In this document: positions 25,525-34,614 of the stretch, in pieces
How positions within the stretch are numbered: the stretch's first letter is position 1
How the letters are laid out: each line of letters starts with the position of its first letter
From: Kiloniella laminariae DSM 19542
GTDB lineage: Bacteria; Pseudomonadota; Alphaproteobacteria; Kiloniellales; Kiloniellaceae
NCBI RefSeq assembly: GCF_000374005.1
Contig: NZ_KB893135.1
Location: forward strand, 280,545-344,544
DNA: 64,000 nucleotides
Reading direction: 5' to 3'
Position numbers and translations under genes: made by a program
Notes under the pieces: model-generated
The model's database searches: none
Told to the model about the DNA's origin: nothing
What the model saw: only the letters and a program-made list of their open reading frames with translations

Positions 25525-26370
25525 TCACGCACTGTGGGACAGCTCTTGCCTCGGCGAGATGCCATAGTGGCGGGAGTAGGCGCGGGACAGGGCGGCGGAG
25601 CTGGAAAAGCCGACACGGCGGGCGATAACTTTCAGCGGGGTGCCCTTGCCCAGCTCCATTCGTGCCAGGGTCAGACGCCAGTTCGAGATATACTGCCCCG
25701 GCGTCACCCCCAGACAGTTGCGAAAGGAGTTGGCAAACTGCGTGCGCGACATGGCGGCAAGGGCCGCCAGTTCTTCCAGACAAAAGGTATGGTCGGGGTT
25801 TTCATGGATCGCAATCACCGCCAGCGACAGGTTGGGATGCGCCAGCCCGGCCAGCAGGCCAACCTCGGTTTCACCTGCCTCGATCAGATGGCGCAACAGG
25901 CGGATCACCACAATCTCGCACAGACGGTCGATCACGGCTGATCCGCCACAGCGGGGAGCACTTGTCTCTTCCAGCAAAATATCGGTAACCGCCTGCAGGG
26001 CCTTGGCCTGATCCAGCCGGACAATCACCAGATCGGGCAAAGCAAGGGCAATCGGGTTGGCTTCCCCGCCGGTATCGACCAACGCCGAGACCTGCGCGAT
26101 GCCCCCTGCCTTCGTCATTTCGGCTGGAAACAGACAGTTTGTTCCTGCCGGAAGTCCGCGCGGGAAGAACACCAGCAGCGGAACACTCTCCTCCAGACCC
26201 TCCAGCCGGGGATCATTCAGGGCAATCTGTCCCCGCCGGGCAATATAGAAATTCGCCGGGGAAGACTGCGCAACGTCGCTCAGGCGGGATCGCGGGAAGA
26301 CCTTCGCTTGAACCCGAAAGCGCTTGATCAGTGCCGACAACCGATCCGGTCGCGCTTCAGTCATTTCCAA
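25525..26370 (-). CDS. AraC-family regulator with cupin N-terminus
   Basis: This 281-aa protein has an N-terminal cupin-like (AraC_binding/cupin_6) domain and two C-terminal helix-turn-helix motifs: 'CLEELAALAAMSRTQFANSF' and 'VIARRVGFSSSAALSRAYSR'. It is divergent from the peroxiredoxin-like gene at 26516 and probably controls it. Confidence 0.9.
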   Translation of the reverse strand: MEMTEARPDRLSALIKRFRVQAKVFPRSRLSDVAQSSPANFYIARRGQIALNDPRLEGLEESVPLLVFFPRGLPAGTNCLFPAEMTKAGGIAQVSALVDTGGEANPIALALPDLVIVRLDQAKALQAVTDILLEETSAPRCGGSAVIDRLCEIVVIRLLRHLIEAGETEVGLLAGLAHPNLSLAVIAIHENPDHTFCLEELAALAAMSRTQFANSFRNCLGVTPGQYISNWRLTLARMELGKGTPLKVIARRVGFSSSAALSRAYSRHYGISPRQELSHSA

Positions 26371-26382
26371 CTCCTGTTATAA

Positions 26383-26395
26383 CAAATCTAATTTG
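26383..26395. promoter_or_regulatory. Small palindrome in the AraC/peroxiredoxin promoter region
   Basis: CAAAT-CTA-ATTTG is an inverted repeat 13 bases upstream of the AraC gene start. The whole divergent intergenic region is AT-rich. It could be an operator or part of the AraC gene's promoter. Confidence 0.3.
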
Positions 26396-26515
26396 GTACG
26401 ATGAGATAACATATATGCACAAATTGTTACTATAAGTTCATTATATTAATATCAACGCGCCGATGTCCAGTCCAAGCAAGCGCCAGGCCGCAAGCGTTTC
26501 TGGAGATCTGCCCAA

Positions 26516-27097
26516 ATGAATATCAAAGCCAAAGTCATAACTGCGAAAGGTAATATAAACGTGTTGATCCCCCGCCAGAAAACCCCCGGTCTCTCTCTGC
26601 CCACCCTGTCACACGGGTCGTTTGATCTGGGCAGTGATGCGGCCCAAAACTTCACCCTTGTTACCTTTTACCGCGGCCTGCACTGCCCGCTCTGTGCCAC
26701 CTATCTGAAAGAGCTTGAGCGCCTGACCCCTGACTTTGCCGAACGCGGCGTCAAGACCATTGCCATCAGCTCAGATGGCCAGGAACGCACCCAGGCCATG
26801 GCCGACAAGATCGAAGCCAAGAACCTGCGCTTTGCCTATGACCTCCCCCTCAGCCTTGCCCGGGAATGGGGTCTCTATATTTCCACCTCGCGCGGCACCA
26901 CCTCTATCGGCATAGAAGAGCCTGCGCTTTTCTCTGAACCCGGTGTCTTTATGGTCCGCCCGGACCAGACGCTTTATTACGCCTCTGTCCAGACCATGCC
27001 CTTTGTCCGCCCCGCCTTCCGCGAGATGGTCGGCGCGCTCGACTTCATTCTGGCCAACGACTATCCCGGTCGCGGTGAATATAGCGGCGCGGTCTAA
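26516..27097 (+). CDS. Peroxiredoxin-like (AhpC/TSA) protein
   Basis: This 193-aa thioredoxin-fold protein has 'FYRGLHCPLCATYLKELERL', with a CPLC pair in place of the peroxiredoxin catalytic Cys context. It also has 'ISSDGQERTQAMADK' and 'EPGVFMVRPDQTLYYASVQ', typical of the peroxiredoxin-like family seen in proteobacteria. It should reduce peroxides or disulfides in the cytosol. It is divergent from an AraC regulator and followed by two terminators. Confidence 0.83.
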   Translation: MNIKAKVITAKGNINVLIPRQKTPGLSLPTLSHGSFDLGSDAAQNFTLVTFYRGLHCPLCATYLKELERLTPDFAERGVKTIAISSDGQERTQAMADKIEAKNLRFAYDLPLSLAREWGLYISTSRGTTSIGIEEPALFSEPGVFMVRPDQTLYYASVQTMPFVRPAFREMVGALDFILANDYPGRGEYSGAV

Positions 27098-27136
27098 AAC
27101 CTGATCCCGCTGACTGTTTCCGATCAAGGAACAAGC

Positions 27137-27169
27137 CCCAGACCAACAGCACAAACAGTCTGGGTTTTT
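27137..27169 (+). terminator. Rho-independent terminator
   Basis: CCCAGAC (27137-27143) and GTCTGGG (27158-27164) form a stem followed by TTTTT. It ends the peroxiredoxin-like transcript. Confidence 0.85.
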
Positions 27170-27222
27170 CAGTTGGGTTTTTGGCTTCCCCTGGCTTGCG
27201 AGCGTCTGGGGGGGCCAGAAAC

Positions 27223-27275
27223 AATACCCCCGGCGATCATTTCACAAGCGATCATGCCGGGGGTATTTGTTTTTC
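27223..27275. terminator. Second, probably bidirectional terminator
   Basis: AATACCCCCGGC and GCCGGGGGTATT form a perfect 12-bp stem followed by TGTTTTT on the + strand. It sits between the peroxiredoxin-like gene and the convergent lipoprotein gene and may serve both. Confidence 0.8.
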
Positions 27276-27331
27276 AAAGACAGTCCACAGGACGTTATTT
27301 GAGGGCGCTATTTTGGGAGCTATTTTGGGAG

Positions 27332-27859
27332 CTATTTTTCCGGTACTTTCCGGGCTGTTTTCAACAGGTTCTCATCATCTGGGAAAGCCGAGCCGCCTTC
27401 GGGAACAAAATAGACATCATCCGTAGGCGAGCGGTGCAACGCCACGATCACGCTGTCTCCAATCGCTCCCTGATCCGGGCGCTCGGCAATCCATTGTTCA
27501 AAAACCAGCTGTTGCGGTGACGGCCCCCTGAAGCTTTCCAGCACATCAGCTTCGATCCGGTAAAGCCAGAGATCCCCGCTCTGTTTTTCCAGCGTAAATC
27601 CGGTAACCTTCACATGCGCGACAAGATCAGCCACAGCCGCTTTTTCGGCCAGATCTTTTTCAAAAAACTTTGCCAGACCATCCTCTTGCCCGCTTTCCTC
27701 CTGTCCGCAAGCAGCAGTCAGCAAAAACAGAAAGCCGCAGAGTGCCTTTAATAAAAATCCCCGTAGAACCAAACCCGGTAAAACCAAACCCGGTAAAATC
27801 AATCGGGGTAAAATCAATCGGGGTAAAATCAATCCGGTTTTCAGTATATCCTGCTTCAT
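27332..27859 (-). CDS. Putative lipoprotein with repeat-expanded signal peptide
   Basis: This 175-aa protein has an N-terminal signal with lipobox 'LLTAACGQ', so Cys is likely lipidated and the rest faces the periplasm. The mature part is acidic and unrecognised. The signal's n-region is extended by five pentapeptides of the type LILPR/LVLPG, encoded by five 15-bp tandem repeats (27761-27835). Because the unit is a multiple of three, copy changes alter signal length without frameshift. There may be a later in-frame start, but the repeat frame is uninterrupted. Confidence 0.7.
   Translation of the reverse strand: MKQDILKTGLILPRLILPRLILPGLVLPGLVLRGFLLKALCGFLFLLTAACGQEESGQEDGLAKFFEKDLAEKAAVADLVAHVKVTGFTLEKQSGDLWLYRIEADVLESFRGPSPQQLVFEQWIAERPDQGAIGDSVIVALHRSPTDDVYFVPEGGSAFPDDENLLKTARKVPEK
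27761..27835. repeat. Five 15-bp tandem repeats in the lipoprotein signal region
   Basis: Units such as GGGTAAAATCAATCG follow one another five times with gradual change. They are in frame in the lipoprotein gene, encoding LILPR-LILPR-LILPG-LVLPG-LVLRG. Confidence 0.85.
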
Positions 27860-28030
27860 CTTTTCAGTTCCTTCTGCTCCGGATCTCTTCCTGTTCCCGC
27901 AGGTTTGTCCCCAAAGGTTTGTCCATGCAAGACAGGCCCTATACTAACACGCAAGACAGGAGAGGATTGTGCCTTATCTGTGATCCGCACCCTGCTGTCC
28001 TGCTAAGGCTATCCTGTAAAACGGACCCGG

Positions 28031-28573
28031 TTAACAGGGCTGAACTTTTTTCAGCCAGTCCCCTTGCTTCAGGCTGGTCCGGCTGACCCGGTATCCCTCT
28101 TCCGGAAAGTCGCTCTGGTATACAAACCCAAGCTTGCGCAGAATATGGAGCGAGGCCGCATTGTCACTGCGGGCGAAAGCCTGAATGGCAGGCAAGCCCA
28201 GCTCTTCAAATCCCCAGGATATCATCAGCCCGGCCGCCTCTGTTGCCAGCCCCCTGCCCCAGCCCGCCGGAAGCAACCCATAGGAAAGCTCGACCTCGCG
28301 GCTTTCTTCCGGGCCCTCTCCGCTTTCTTCCCGCAGGCCACATTCTCCAAGGAAGTCATCGTTCTTCCGGTCAAAAACAGCCCAGAGACCAAAGTTTCTT
28401 CGTTGCCAGTGATCGAGAATAATCTCCAGCTGCCGGTCACTCCCGGCCCGGTTCTGTGTGCCGATCTTGCGGATCGCCATGACCTCGGCATTGCCATACA
28501 GCCGGAAGAGATCGGCCTGATCCCCCGCCCTGAAGGGCCGCAGATACAGCCGCTCGCTATAGAGTTCTTTCAA
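28031..28573 (-). CDS. GNAT-family N-acetyltransferase (RimJ/RimL-like)
   Basis: This 180-aa enzyme begins 'LKELYSERLYLRPFRAGDQA' and has the acetyl-CoA loop region 'LLPAGWGRGLATEAAGLMI' (Q/RxxGxG/A type) and the motif B segment 'AIQAFARSDNAASLHILRKL'. I chose TTG 28573 because GGAGGGAAGAAT lies just ahead; the longer frame adds 34 unlikely residues. The acceptor is unknown. Acidic stretch 'EESGEGPEESREVELS' interrupts the core, perhaps from local duplication. Confidence 0.82.
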   Translation of the reverse strand: MKELYSERLYLRPFRAGDQADLFRLYGNAEVMAIRKIGTQNRAGSDRQLEIILDHWQRRNFGLWAVFDRKNDDFLGECGLREESGEGPEESREVELSYGLLPAGWGRGLATEAAGLMISWGFEELGLPAIQAFARSDNAASLHILRKLGFVYQSDFPEEGYRVSRTSLKQGDWLKKVQPC

Positions 28574-28815
28574 ATTCTTCCCTCCCGCTTGCCCCGGACG
28601 TCCCCGAGAACACCCCCAAGAACGCCCCAGATAAAATCTGCAAGTAACGCTGTAGCAGAAACGCAGAAGATGCAATGGTCTGCTTTAAGCCGCTTATGGT
28701 CTCGTCCGGAAACCATCTTGTTGAAGAGATCCCTTCAACAATTGACATCATCTGCTCTCAAGACAAAAAATACGATAAAGCTTATCCATAAACCTCATGC
28801 TCTATCTTAACCGGC

Positions 28816-29604
28816 ATGACAGAAACGGGCAGGAGAAAAGCAGTGGAGAAAAAGATCGACCTGAACAGCTGGTCCCGGCGCAGCCAGTACAATCTGTTCA
28901 GAGGCTTTTCCAATCCGCATGTCAGCATTACCGCCAAAGTTGACGTTACCCCTGTTATGCAGGCACGTCAGTCGCATGGGGTTTCCCCTTTTAATGCCCT
29001 GCTCTTTTGCCTGATGAAGGCAGTGAATGCAGTGCCGGAACTGCGCAGCCGTTTTCGCAGCGGGGAAATCAACAGGGAAATCAACAGGGAAATCAGTGGG
29101 AAAAATGGTGAGGAAATTATCGAACATGCCGTCATCAACCCTTCGGTCACTGTCCCGATCGAAGATGACGGCTTTGCTTTTTGCGAAGTTGAATACAGTC
29201 CGGACTGGGGCCTGTTCAACCAGCGCTGTCAGCTCGCCGTCTCAAGGGCCAAGACCCAGCCGGAGCTGAAAGACAACACCAGCCACCGGGATGACTGGAT
29301 CTATGGCAGCTGCCTGCCCTGGCTTGACTTCACTGCTCTGCAGCACCCGCTTTCCGGGCCGGATGATTGTATCCCCCGTATCGCCTGGGGGAAAATCACT
29401 TCCCGTGAAAAAACGGTTCATGATAATATGGCCCGGGAGAACACGCCCCTGAACAGTCTCCCTGTTCAGCCTGCACAGCAGTCCTGGCAGATGCCGGTCA
29501 ACATCACCGCCCACCACGCCCTTGTGGACGGCCTTCATATCGCCCGTTTCTTTCAGAAACTCGAACGGGAAATCAGGGTTTTCCCATTCGATTGTTTGCG
29601 CTGA
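28816..29604 (+). CDS. Chloramphenicol acetyltransferase-like protein
   Basis: This 262-aa protein is in the CAT family. The catalytic histidine lies in 'ITAHHALVDGLHIARFFQKL' (HHxxxDG), and the N-terminus 'DLNSWSRRSQYNLFRGFSNP' fits the family start. Two inserts are unusual: 'INREINREIS', encoded by 12-bp repeats at 29063-29098, and a longer loop near residue 190. Members acetylate chloramphenicol or other hydroxyl compounds; resistance is not proven here. Confidence 0.83.
   Translation: MTETGRRKAVEKKIDLNSWSRRSQYNLFRGFSNPHVSITAKVDVTPVMQARQSHGVSPFNALLFCLMKAVNAVPELRSRFRSGEINREINREISGKNGEEIIEHAVINPSVTVPIEDDGFAFCEVEYSPDWGLFNQRCQLAVSRAKTQPELKDNTSHRDDWIYGSCLPWLDFTALQHPLSGPDDCIPRIAWGKITSREKTVHDNMARENTPLNSLPVQPAQQSWQMPVNITAHHALVDGLHIARFFQKLEREIRVFPFDCLR
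29063..29098 (+). repeat. Three 12-bp tandem repeats within the CAT-like gene
   Basis: GGGAAATCAACA occurs twice and GGGAAATCAGTG follows. They encode the repeated tetrapeptide INRE and enlarge a surface loop. Confidence 0.8.
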
Positions 29605-29636
29605 TTTTCAGGGATTTACCTTTTCAGGGCTGGTTC

Positions 29637-30194
29637 TCAGAGATTTTCCTCGCAAAACGCTGACACGCCAGCACCAAGGTCGATATAATCCCGCAGGAAA
29701 AGCCGGACGTAGGTACGCGGATCGAATTCCCGGTCCGAGGGCTGTTCCGGCAGACCACGTTCTTCCCCCAGAATATTGCGCTGGAACAGGATCCAGCTGA
29801 TCCTGCCCTCCCGGTTAAGCAGAGGCAAGCCGACAGATTCCAGCTTGACGGTCAGACCGCTTTGCAACAGGTGTTCAGCCACGACCCGCATGCCACAGGG
29901 AACCCGGGCAATTTCCCACAGGGCCTGCGATACCTTTTCCCGGCGCTGCGGTTCGATAAAGTCGAGAAAATTTTTGCCTTCTCGCTCCTTGCCAAAATCC
30001 TGGGTGATCCCTGTTCCCATCAGGCGGATTTTGATATGATCGGCTGAAATCAGCTCATACATCATCATCGTTGGCAGTAGTGCCGCAGCTTTTTCCGGAT
30101 GATAATCCTGACGGTACGGCACCAGACCTTCCCGGGGGATTGTTCGCCAGAACTGGAAGAACTGGGCGCTTCTGGGGTGTTTAAAGTCAACCAA
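29637..30194 (-). CDS. PAS_5-type single-domain protein (YWQxLPR subgroup)
   Basis: This 185-aa paralogue of the 19.6-23.3 kb group lies apart from the cluster. It has 'FKHPRSAQFFQFWRTIPR', 'YELISADHIKIRLMGTGI', 'GKNFLDFIEPQRREK', 'PCGMRVV', 'LESVGLPLL' and the C-terminal 'YIDLGAGVSAFCE'. The start is TTG 30194. It faces the CAT-like gene across 32 bases. Confidence 0.8.
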   Translation of the reverse strand: MVDFKHPRSAQFFQFWRTIPREGLVPYRQDYHPEKAAALLPTMMMYELISADHIKIRLMGTGITQDFGKEREGKNFLDFIEPQRREKVSQALWEIARVPCGMRVVAEHLLQSGLTVKLESVGLPLLNREGRISWILFQRNILGEERGLPEQPSDREFDPRTYVRLFLRDYIDLGAGVSAFCEENL

Positions 30195-30485
30195 GCCTAC
30201 ATCACTCTCTCAAAGCCGGATCTGCATCTGTCCCTCTTGTTCACCAACACTGCTGGTCTGCAGTTAAGCGACTGAAGGGCAAGAAAAATACTGTCATACC
30301 CTCAACCTCTTTGTAAACAGCTGTTGATTTTTGCCTCTGCTATATTCAACCGACAGACCACAACCCATTTTAAAACCACCCCCATCACGATAAAGTCATT
30401 GAATTCCCACAACCTGACTTTTAAAAATACTCCTCCTGTATTACAATTGAACTTTGAACAGCCACGATTGCACATTCGGGTGATC

Positions 30486-31274
30486 ATGATAGCTAAAGTC
30501 TACTTAGCCTTTATCTTCGGCATGTTATCCTCAGCCTTTCTGTTCTGGGCCGTGCCTTCTCCTGTTTACAGCGCCCCGGCAAACTGCCCGACGATCCACA
30601 TAAACGGAACCACAGACTGGTATCCAGTTATCATGCGGACAGAAAGTTCCAGAGATTTACAGGGGCTGGCCCCGGATATCGCCCGGGAAGTCTCCCGACG
30701 CCTGGATGTCCCCTTGCATGTTGACCGCAAGCTTCCCTGGAACCGGGTACTTTCACAGCTGGAAAAAGGCGAACTCGACATGCTGCTCGGCGCTTACTGG
30801 ACCCCGGAACGCGCTCAGATCTACAGCTATACCGAACCTGTTACGACGGATGAGGTGACGATTTTTGTCAGAAAGGGAGATGAGCAGTCCTATAGAGAGC
30901 TCAATGATCTGGTTGGTTACAAAGGTCTGCGTCCGATGGGAGGTTCCTATGGAAAAGACTTTGATCAATACGCCGCCCGACATCTGAGCATACTCGAAGT
31001 TTCTGGCGAAAACCTGATCGAAATGCTGGCTGCTGGCAGGGCTGACTATGTCGTTCTGGCCCGCTATGACGGCATTGCCGATGTTTTTGAAACCGGGAAT
31101 ACAAAAACAGTCATCCCCTTGCCCTGGAATGTTGCTTCGAACGATGTGTATTTCATGATCAGCAGGGCCTCACCCTGCCATGCCTTGCTTGAAGATATAA
31201 ACCGGATCATCCTTGAACTTCACAACGAAGGCTTTATAGAAAAGCTCGAAGCAAAGTACGCCTATTTCAATTAA
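30486..31274 (+). CDS. Periplasmic substrate-binding protein, SBP_bac_3 type
   Basis: This 262-aa protein has a signal peptide ('AFIFGMLSSAFLFWAVPSPV', cleaved near 'VYSA') and a solute-binding domain: 'GLAPDIAREVSRRLDVPLHV', 'WNRVLSQLEKGELDMLLGAY', 'VLARYDGIADVF'. ATG 30486 starts at the signal; the upstream frame is not protein-like. No ABC permease is adjacent, so it may be a stand-alone sensor or share a permease elsewhere. The gap 30195-30485 holds no gene. Confidence 0.84.
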   Translation: MIAKVYLAFIFGMLSSAFLFWAVPSPVYSAPANCPTIHINGTTDWYPVIMRTESSRDLQGLAPDIAREVSRRLDVPLHVDRKLPWNRVLSQLEKGELDMLLGAYWTPERAQIYSYTEPVTTDEVTIFVRKGDEQSYRELNDLVGYKGLRPMGGSYGKDFDQYAARHLSILEVSGENLIEMLAAGRADYVVLARYDGIADVFETGNTKTVIPLPWNVASNDVYFMISRASPCHALLEDINRIILELHNEGFIEKLEAKYAYFN

Positions 31275-31375
31275 CCCTTGCCCGTTCCCGGCTTGTTTCC
31301 TGTCTGTTCGCCGGCTGCTCCCTGCCTGATTCCCCCCTGTGACAACTTGCTGCTTTTGTTGATCAATCGCCACTC

Positions 31376-31389
31376 CTAAAGTCTTAGGA
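31376..31389. promoter_or_regulatory. Inverted repeat upstream of the VIT gene
   Basis: CCTAA-AGTC-TTAGG lies 22 bases before the VIT-family start. It could be an operator for a metal regulator; the match is short. Confidence 0.25.
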
Positions 31390-31411
31390 CAGACAGGTAC
31401 GAGAGGGCACC

Positions 31412-32134
31412 ATGAAACTGGAACACGACCACTCCCAAACCGCCATCCGCGCCAGACTGGCCGAGGAAACGTCGGTAAACTACCTGCGCGACTGGGTTTA
31501 CGGCAGCATAGACGGGGCCGTCACCACCTTTGCCGTGGTCTCGGGGGTGGTCGGTGCCCAGCTCTCCTTGCGGGTGATCCTGATCCTCGGTGTTGCCAAC
31601 CTTCTGGCCGACGGTTTTTCCATGGCCGCGGGAAACTACAGCGCAACCAAATCGGAACTGGATGATGCCGAAAGATTGCGCGAGATCGAACGCAAACATA
31701 TCCGTCAGGTGCCGGAAGGCGAGCGGGAGGAAATCCGCCAAATTCTCATAGCCAAAGGCCTGCGCGGCCACACACTGGAAGAAGCCACGGATGCAATCAC
31801 CTCGAACGAGGAACTCTGGATCAACACCATGCTGGCCGAAGAATACGGCATTTCTCCGGTATCGCGTAATCCCCTGCGTTCGGCCCTTGTGACCTTCAGC
31901 GCCTTTTTCCTCTGCGGCGCGATCCCGCTGTTGCCCTTTATCCTCGGGCTTGGAGACGCCTTTGTTATCTCGACGCTTCTGACGGCTGCTGCCTTTTTCC
32001 TCACCGGCATGGTCAAAAGCCGCTGGTCCCTCGCCCCCTGGTGGCGCTCTGGAAGTGAAACCCTCCTGATTGGCGGTCTGGCTGCCGCAGTCTCCTATGG
32101 CGTTGGTTATCTGCTGCGCGGGGTGGTGGGATAA
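31412..32134 (+). CDS. VIT1/CCC1-family iron/manganese transporter
   Basis: This 240-aa inner-membrane protein shows the family pattern: first helix 'DWVYGSIDGAVTTFAVVSGV', then 'NLLADGFSMAAGNYSATKSE', a cytosolic acidic segment with metal-binding Glu residues ('DDAERLREIERKHI'), and three C-terminal helices. VIT proteins move Fe2+ or Mn2+ out of the cytosol. GAGAGG precedes ATG 31412. Confidence 0.9.
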   Translation: MKLEHDHSQTAIRARLAEETSVNYLRDWVYGSIDGAVTTFAVVSGVVGAQLSLRVILILGVANLLADGFSMAAGNYSATKSELDDAERLREIERKHIRQVPEGEREEIRQILIAKGLRGHTLEEATDAITSNEELWINTMLAEEYGISPVSRNPLRSALVTFSAFFLCGAIPLLPFILGLGDAFVISTLLTAAAFFLTGMVKSRWSLAPWWRSGSETLLIGGLAAAVSYGVGYLLRGVVG

Positions 32135-32185
32135 GTCACGGTATAGAAGAGTAAAAGGTACAACTTAAACAGAACACCCTCTGGC

Positions 32186-32686
32186 TCAACTGGAACTGTT
32201 TTCCTCAACAAATTCAGGGAAATGGACAATTTTCCAGTAACTGTCGAGCATTGTCACCACATCAATAAAGTTTTTCCCCGCTTCCTGCTTCACAAAATAT
32301 CCTGCCACCTGATGGTTATAACTTGCGACCAGATCTTCATCAGCCTTTGAGGTCGTCAGGACAAAAACTATGGAATCCGTAAGCTCCGGATCCTTTCTGA
32401 TTGCCGACAGAAATTCCAACCCGTTCATGCGCGGCATCTGTAAATCAAGAAGAATGATATAGGGCTTCGTAATCCGCTTCTCACGCAGCATTTCATAAGC
32501 TTCACGCCCGTCGTGAGCACGCAGTACAGAATTGCCAATACGCTGTTTTAAAAAGCTGCGCTCAACCGAAGTGGCATCGACATCATCATCTTCAACCAGC
32601 AAAAGGCTAACTTCTTTCGTAATTTTATTCATCGAAAAGCCTGTCGTTCTGTTAGCAGCTATTGAAAATTTATTTCCCACGTCCAT
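32186..32686 (-). CDS. Single-domain response regulator (Rcp1-like)
   Basis: This 166-aa protein is one receiver domain: 'LLLVEDDDVDATSVERSFL', the phospho-acceptor Asp in 'IILLDLQMPRMNG', Thr in 'VLTTSKADED' and Lys in 'YFVKQEAG'. ATG 32686 follows AGGAGGG. It begins 14 bases after the stop of the histidine kinase and is thus its likely partner. The shape is that of Rcp1-type regulators, which relay phosphate without DNA binding. Confidence 0.9.
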   Translation of the reverse strand: MDVGNKFSIAANRTTGFSMNKITKEVSLLLVEDDDVDATSVERSFLKQRIGNSVLRAHDGREAYEMLREKRITKPYIILLDLQMPRMNGLEFLSAIRKDPELTDSIVFVLTTSKADEDLVASYNHQVAGYFVKQEAGKNFIDVVTMLDSYWKIVHFPEFVEENSSS

Positions 32687-32700
32687 TTTTCGCCCTCCTG

Positions 32701-34479
32701 CTATATGCGTGGCCAGAAAATTACAATGCAGGTCCCGGCTTTGCGCCCGGTTTCAAGCGACAGATATCCGCCGTGATATTCAAGTAACTTCTTCACCAGC
32801 GCCAGGCCCATGCCGCTGCCTTCAACCTGGTCGCGCGGCTTGAGCGTCTGGAACATTTCCAGTGCTTTTGCATGCAGGTCATCCGGGATACCCGGCCCGT
32901 CATCCTCAACATAGAAAAAGCGCCCGTTTTCACCAATTTCGCTGCGAATAACGATTTTCCCATGGTCATCATGATGGTGTTTGATGGCATTGGAAATCAG
33001 GTTGCGCAGCACCACGTCAAAAACCGAGCGCGGGATCAGGATCGGATCTTCCGGCACTTCACAGGTAAACCTGTCTTCGACCCCGAGTAAAAACAAGATA
33101 TCCCTTGTCAGATCCTTGAGAATGATCGGTTCATCGCTGTATTCCCGGCGATCCACCCGCGCGTATTCCAGAAGGTCGGTCAGAAGTTTCATCATTCTGG
33201 TACAGCGGGTATGCAACAGCTCCAGATGTTTTTTTGATTCTTCGGGCAAAACTTCCTGACAATCTTCCTCCAGCCACCCGACAATCTGTTTGATCGAATT
33301 CAGGGGGGCCTTGAGATCATGGGAGGCAACATAGGTAAACTGTTCAAGATCAGCATTGGATTTCTCCAGCCGCACTGACTGTTCCTTGAGGCTGTCCAGA
33401 GCGACCGTCAACTCTTCGGCATAGGAAAGAGCCCGACGATTTCCCTGTGTGAGATAAACGAAAAACCCGAACAGAAGACCGTCAATAACCAGCCCGCCGA
33501 TCAGGATGAAGACGGGTTGGCTGTTGGCAACACTTTCCCGAAAGGACAGGTCTGTTTCGATGTCGAATGTCCAGCTCCGGCCATAGATTTCCACCTCAGC
33601 CCTGTGCTGAAACATCGGATCCGGATCCTGATTGATCTCCTCTTCCCGGGCGTTGACGATGTCATCAAAAAGCGGTTGGTCCTGGTCAGCTATTTTGACC
33701 AGAACCTGCCGTTTCCGGCGATCCAGTATCCCCTCCATCAATCTGTACATGGTAAAGGGAGCATAGGTCACCCCAACGATTTCACGGTGCCGTTCCGAAA
33801 GGCTGCCAGGCTTGGCTCCGTTACGGTAAAAAGGGGTGTAGAACAGAAAACCCGGTGTATCCATCGCGTCCTGGACCAGGGCAATCGGCGCTGTGATCTG
33901 AGCCTTCCCGCTATCCCGTGCCTTGTTTATCGCGCTATAACGGCTGGCTTCAAAAGCCACATCCAGTCCCACTGCTCTTTTGTTTGGACCTTCAGGCTCG
34001 ATATAGGTGATGGGCCAGTATTCCGGTTGGGAATGCTGCGGATGCAGTGCAAAGTTTGGCTGTGCCTCCCGCTGCTGCTCCAGAAAGGCTTCCAGCTCCG
34101 AGGCTTCCAGATTATAGATCACTCCAAGCCCGTTAATACCAGGAAAGACCTTCTCGATCCGTAGACTGCTGGCATAGGAAAACCAGTCATCATAAGTAAC
34201 ATTCCCGTCATTGGCGTCCATAAAAGCCACCCCTCCCCAAAGGGCGTTCTCGTAAAGAGCCATGCGTTCCCTGACAAACTCGATCACCTGGCCGGACTCA
34301 CGGGTAAATTTCTCCTGACTTCGCTGATGAACCTGCTGGTCAGAAATGTACCAGGCACTGATGGTCAATATGATCGAGAGAAAAACCACACACCAGTGCG
34401 CCCAGTGCAGTCGTGTACCACGAAGATACTTGCTCCGCTGTTCCCGGTGGAACAGGCGGGCTTCATTAAGCCCATCCAT
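32701..34479 (-). CDS. CHASE-domain sensor histidine kinase
   Basis: This 592-aa membrane kinase has a transmembrane helix near residues 28-47, a periplasmic CHASE domain ('GLGVIYNLEASELEAFLEQQ' is typical), a second transmembrane helix near 325-345, then HisKA with the phospho-His in 'YVASHDLKAPLNSIKQIV'. The ATPase domain has N ('NLISNAIKHHHDDHGK'), G1 ('VEDDGPGIPDD') and G2 ('GSGMGLALVKKLLEYHGG') boxes. CHASE domains sense small external ligands such as cytokinins or peptides. It is co-transcribed with the receiver protein downstream. Confidence 0.93.
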   Translation of the reverse strand: MDGLNEARLFHREQRSKYLRGTRLHWAHWCVVFLSIILTISAWYISDQQVHQRSQEKFTRESGQVIEFVRERMALYENALWGGVAFMDANDGNVTYDDWFSYASSLRIEKVFPGINGLGVIYNLEASELEAFLEQQREAQPNFALHPQHSQPEYWPITYIEPEGPNKRAVGLDVAFEASRYSAINKARDSGKAQITAPIALVQDAMDTPGFLFYTPFYRNGAKPGSLSERHREIVGVTYAPFTMYRLMEGILDRRKRQVLVKIADQDQPLFDDIVNAREEEINQDPDPMFQHRAEVEIYGRSWTFDIETDLSFRESVANSQPVFILIGGLVIDGLLFGFFVYLTQGNRRALSYAEELTVALDSLKEQSVRLEKSNADLEQFTYVASHDLKAPLNSIKQIVGWLEEDCQEVLPEESKKHLELLHTRCTRMMKLLTDLLEYARVDRREYSDEPIILKDLTRDILFLLGVEDRFTCEVPEDPILIPRSVFDVVLRNLISNAIKHHHDDHGKIVIRSEIGENGRFFYVEDDGPGIPDDLHAKALEMFQTLKPRDQVEGSGMGLALVKKLLEYHGGYLSLETGRKAGTCIVIFWPRI

Positions 34480-34543
34480 CTAAAATTCCCCTGATACTGT
34501 CATCACAACTTCCCCGCCTGCTTTTCAATCCTGTTTTATTTCT

Positions 34544-34593
34544 CCGGGTTTAATCTCGCCTTTATCTCTGGGTTTAATCTCTGGGTTTAATCT
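34544..34593. repeat. Imperfect 13-bp tandem repeats, GGGTTTAATCT
   Basis: CTGGGTTTAATCT occurs twice in tandem at 34568-34593, with a further variant at 34544-34556. They lie between the GGDEF-EAL gene and the kinase gene. Confidence 0.65.
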
Positions 34594-34614
34594 TTGGGGT
34601 TTACACAAAAGCTG

